A DNA stretch of 64,000 nucleotides from Pararhizobium arenae (GTDB taxonomy: Bacteria; Pseudomonadota; Alphaproteobacteria; Rhizobiales; Rhizobiaceae): NCBI RefSeq assembly GCF_001931685.1, contig NZ_MOOY01000002.1, positions 124,001-188,000 of the forward strand, in the 5' to 3' direction. Numbering within the stretch: position 1 is the first letter of the stretch; each line of letters starts with the position of its first letter. The position numbers and the translations under genes are program-made. Positions 61,415 through 64,000 of this stretch are shown here, in pieces. The notes below the pieces were generated by a model that saw only the letters and a list, made by a program, of their open reading frames with translations, was not told where the DNA came from and did no database searches.

Positions 61415-62320
61415 ATGTGCGGAATTGTTGGATTGTTCCTGAAAGACCGGAGCCTGGAGCCGCAGCTGGGGACGCTGCTCTCCGATATGTTGATCACCAT
61501 GACCGACCGCGGACCGGATAGCGCGGGCATTGCCATTTACGGCACCGCGGCCGATGGCCGGGCGAAAGTCACCATCCAGTCCGCGAGCCCGGACACCGAT
61601 TTTGCCGGCCTCGCCGATGCGCTGAAGGCCAAGGGTCTCGATACTTCCGTTGTCGTAAAAAGCACCCATGCGGTTCTGGATATTCCGGCCGACAAGACGG
61701 GTGATATCCGCGAACTCCTGGCCTCCGTGCGCCCGAACGTGCGTGTCATGGGCTCCGGCGACAGCGTCGAGATTTACAAGGAAACCGGCCTGCCGAAGGA
61801 TGTGGTTTCGGTCTTCGATGTGCGCTCGATGTCGGGTACCCACGGTATCGGCCATACCCGCATGGCGACGGAATCGGCGGTCACCACGCTTGGCGCCCAT
61901 CCGTTCTCGACCGGCGACGACCAGTGCCTCGTGCACAACGGCTCGCTCTCCAACCACAACAACATCCGCCGCGAACTCATTCGCGAAGGCATGACCTTCG
62001 AAACCCAGAACGACAGCGAAGTTGCCGCCGCCTATCTCACCTCGCAGATGGCCAAGGGTAAGGATCTCGGCGAAGCGCTGACCGGCGCGCTCGATGATCT
62101 CGATGGCTTCTTCACCTTCGTCGTCGGCACCAAGTCCGGTTTCGGCGTCGTGCGCGATCCGATCGCCTGCAAGCCCGCCGTCATGGCCGAGACAGACCAG
62201 TATGTTGCTTTCGGCTCGGAGTACCGCGCGCTGGTCAATCTGCCGGGCATCGAGACGGCCCGCGTCTGGGAGCCGGAACCGGCGACCGTTTACTTCTGGG
62301 ATCACGAGAAGGCGGCCTGA
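61415..62320 (+). CDS. glxB: class II glutamine amidotransferase (GlxB/MgsA-like)
   Basis: Hydrolyses glutamine and passes ammonia to a partner. The 301 residues begin MCGIVG, with Cys2 as the nucleophile after Met removal, and contain RGPDSAGIAIYG, GIGHTRMATES and LVHNGSLSNH. The ATG at 61415 is fixed by the need for Cys2; an ATG at 61400 would add five residues. First gene of glxBCD. In methylotrophs the same three subunits form N-methylglutamate synthase (MgsABC), so that activity is also possible. Confidence 0.85.
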   Translation: MCGIVGLFLKDRSLEPQLGTLLSDMLITMTDRGPDSAGIAIYGTAADGRAKVTIQSASPDTDFAGLADALKAKGLDTSVVVKSTHAVLDIPADKTGDIRELLASVRPNVRVMGSGDSVEIYKETGLPKDVVSVFDVRSMSGTHGIGHTRMATESAVTTLGAHPFSTGDDQCLVHNGSLSNHNNIRRELIREGMTFETQNDSEVAAAYLTSQMAKGKDLGEALTGALDDLDGFFTFVVGTKSGFGVVRDPIACKPAVMAETDQYVAFGSEYRALVNLPGIETARVWEPEPATVYFWDHEKAA

Positions 62321-62323
62321 TCC

Positions 62324-63046
62324 ATGGATGCAGCCGCACAGAAAGAAAGCTCAAGAACCATGTCCGTTTTCGACCTGTCGATCACGCCCTTGCGTGAATT
62401 GAACAGCGCCCTGCACAATATCTCCGCCGGCACCAATGATATGAATTTCGAGGTCATCAACCCGCGCGGCAGCCATTCTGTCGCCGTCGGCATCGATGCG
62501 CCCGTGACCGTCAATGTCCACGGTTCGGTCGGGTATTACTGCGCCGGCATGAATGACGGTGGGACCGTGACGGTTCATGGCTCGGCCGGGCCGGGTGTCG
62601 CCGAAAACATGATGTCCGGTATTGTCGTCATCGAAGGGGACGCCAGCCAGTATGCCGGCGCCACCGGCCGCGGCGGCCTGCTCGTCATCAAGGGCAATGC
62701 GGCTTCGCGCTGCGGTATCTCGATGAAGGGCATCGATATCGTCGTTCACGGCAATATTGGCCATATGTCGGCCTTCATGGGGCAGTCCGGCAGTCTCGTC
62801 GTGCTCGGCAATGCCGGCGATGCGTTGGGGGATTCGCTCTACGAAGCCAAGCTCTTCGTGCGCGGTACGGTCAAGAGCCTTGGCGCCGACTGCATCGAAA
62901 AAGAGATGCGGCCGGAGCATATCGAGCATCTCGCCAAGCTGCTGGAAAAGGCCGGGATCACCGACGTCAAGCCTGAGGAGTTCAAGCGCTACGGCTCGGC
63001 CCGAAAGCTTTACACCTTCAATATCGACAATGCCGACGCATACTGA
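62324..63046 (+). CDS. glxC: glutamate synthase C-terminal-domain-like protein (GlxC/MgsB-like)
   Basis: A 240-residue protein with a right-handed beta-helix like the C-terminal domain of glutamate synthase (GXGXG-type repeats: GYYCAGMNDGGTVTVHGSAGPGVAENMMSG region, ATGRGGLLVIKGNAASRCG region). It serves as a structural subunit between the amidotransferase and the FMN domain. It starts three nt after glxB. ATG 62360 (MSVFDLSITPLREL) is a possible later start. Confidence 0.85.
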   Translation: MDAAAQKESSRTMSVFDLSITPLRELNSALHNISAGTNDMNFEVINPRGSHSVAVGIDAPVTVNVHGSVGYYCAGMNDGGTVTVHGSAGPGVAENMMSGIVVIEGDASQYAGATGRGGLLVIKGNAASRCGISMKGIDIVVHGNIGHMSAFMGQSGSLVVLGNAGDALGDSLYEAKLFVRGTVKSLGADCIEKEMRPEHIEHLAKLLEKAGITDVKPEEFKRYGSARKLYTFNIDNADAY

Positions 63047-63061
63047 GGCGAGGGAACACGC

Positions 63062-64000
63062 ATGAGCTATCACAACCCCTACACCCCGCCGCGCAAGTCT
63101 GCGACCTTCGACGATCAGACGCTGGCCGAAATCCGCCGCGCCGCCGCAACCGGGATCTACGACATCCGTGGTGGTGGCACCAAGCGCAAAGTCCCGCATT
63201 TCGACGACCTGTTGTTTCTCGGCGCCTCGATCTCGCGCTACCCGCTCGAAGGCTATCGCGAGAAGTGTGACACCTCCGTCGTGCTCGGCACCCGCTTTGC
63301 CAAGAAGCCGATCCACCTGAAGACGCCGATCACCATTGCCGGGATGAGCTTCGGGGCCCTGTCGGGCAATGCCAAGGAAGCCCTTGGCCGTGGCGCCACC
63401 ATCTCAGGTACCTCGACCACGACCGGCGACGGTGGCATGACCAATGAAGAGCGCGGCCATTCGCAGACGCTCGTCTATCAGTACCTGCCGTCCCGCTACG
63501 GCATGAACCCGAAGGACCTGCGCCGCGCCGATGCCATCGAGGTGGTTGTCGGCCAGGGCGCCAAGCCCGGCGGCGGTGGCATGCTGCTCGGCCAGAAGAT
63601 TTCCGATCGCGTCGCCGAAATGCGCACGCTGCCGAAGGGCATCGATCAGCGCTCTGCCTGCCGACACCCCGACTGGACCGGCCCGGACGATCTCGAGATC
63701 AAGATCAATGAATTGCGCGAAATCACCGATTGGGAAAAGCCGATCTATGTGAAGGTCGGCGGCGCGCGGCCCTATTACGATACGGCCCTTGCCGTCAAAT
63801 CCGGTGCTGACGTCGTCGTTCTCGACGGCATGCAGGGCGGCACGGCCGCCACGCAGGACGTTTTCATCGAGAATGTCGGCATGCCGATCCTCGCCTGCAT
63901 TCGTCCCGCCGTTCAGGCGCTGCAGGATCTCGGCATGCACCGTAAGGTACAACTGATCGTCTCCGGCGGCATCCGCTCCGGGGCTGACGTGGCGAAGGCT
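63062..64000 (+). CDS. glxD: FMN-binding glutamate synthase domain protein (GlxD/MgsC-like), partial
   Basis: The first 313 codons are in the window and the gene continues past it; homologues are about 440 residues. The FMN-binding glutamate synthase fold is clear: HFDDLLFLGASISRYPLEGY near 45, TPITIAGMSFGALSGNAKEAL near 95, GQGAKPGGGGMLLGQKIS near 165-185 and LDGMQGGTAATQDVF near 255. It reacts 2-oxoglutarate and ammonia from GlxB, or methylamine, to make glutamate or N-methylglutamate. The start ATG 63062 follows a GAGG site. Confidence 0.88.
   Translation, partial: MSYHNPYTPPRKSATFDDQTLAEIRRAAATGIYDIRGGGTKRKVPHFDDLLFLGASISRYPLEGYREKCDTSVVLGTRFAKKPIHLKTPITIAGMSFGALSGNAKEALGRGATISGTSTTTGDGGMTNEERGHSQTLVYQYLPSRYGMNPKDLRRADAIEVVVGQGAKPGGGGMLLGQKISDRVAEMRTLPKGIDQRSACRHPDWTGPDDLEIKINELREITDWEKPIYVKVGGARPYYDTALAVKSGADVVVLDGMQGGTAATQDVFIENVGMPILACIRPAVQALQDLGMHRKVQLIVSGGIRSGADVAKA

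Overview
The window looks like a piece of a Rhizobiaceae genome (Rhizobium, Agrobacterium, Neorhizobium or Ensifer-like). This is inferred from high GC, many ABC importers with dedicated regulators, a glxBCD-type amidotransferase/glutamate-synthase cluster, DUF982 proteins, a Usg-like gene, a ROSE-type leader before hsp20, and several close matches to the alphaproteobacterial EcfG promoter (GGAAC, 16-17 nt, CGTT). I see no rRNA, tRNA, CRISPR array, transposase or phage genes. I cannot say whether it is chromosome or megaplasmid.

Layout. 1-2.2 kb: proC-like reductase, GntR/FCD and Lrp/AsnC regulators. 2.2-6.8 kb: branched-chain amino acid importer livJHMGF on the minus strand. 7-14.5 kb: LacI regulator divergent from a cytoplasmic GH78 alpha-L-rhamnosidase and a CUT1 sugar importer. 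14.6-19.8 kb: TetR regulator divergent from an RND efflux pair. 19.9-21.7 kb: small proteins, one gene-poor gap and an orphan AAA ATPase. 21.8-30.5 kb: SDR dehydrogenase, a probable pseudogene, an SMP-30 lactonase in a CUT2 sugar importer operon, and a GAF histidine kinase with a NarL-type regulator. 30.6-32.7 kb: an unusual pair, a membrane-anchored ClpP-fold protein and a coiled-coil membrane protein. 32.8-34.6 kb: TetR and a zinc-less MDR oxidoreductase. 34.7-39.8 kb: RpiR regulator, polar amino acid importer and an embedded M14-type deacylase. 39.9-42.2 kb: ECF sigma factor, RskA-like anti-sigma and a divergent DUF4394 protein.

42.3-60.5 kb reads as a stress and DNA-repair island: groESL, usg, hsp20 with an RNA thermometer, DUF982 proteins, LigD, two Ku proteins, a phospholipase D/EEP/YbhN-like set (the E. 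coli ybhNOP trio, rearranged), a ROK-type protein whose motifs occur in circularly permuted order, trehalose-phosphate phosphatase, 3-methyladenine DNA glycosylase, several short genes of unknown function, and a DUF892 protein. Exact EcfG-type promoters lie upstream of the phospholipase D, YbhN-like, ROK-like and one short gene, with near matches before the DUF982-ku-ku operon, another short operon and the DUF892 gene. The island is therefore probably partly under general stress response control.

60.6-64 kb: XRE-cupin regulator and glxB-glxC-glxD, the last cut by the window end.

The most unusual items are the permuted ROK protein, the ClpP-like/coiled-coil membrane pair, the back-to-back and palindromic stress promoters, the inverted repeat between the ECF operon and DUF4394, and the candidate pseudogene coupled to the SDR gene.
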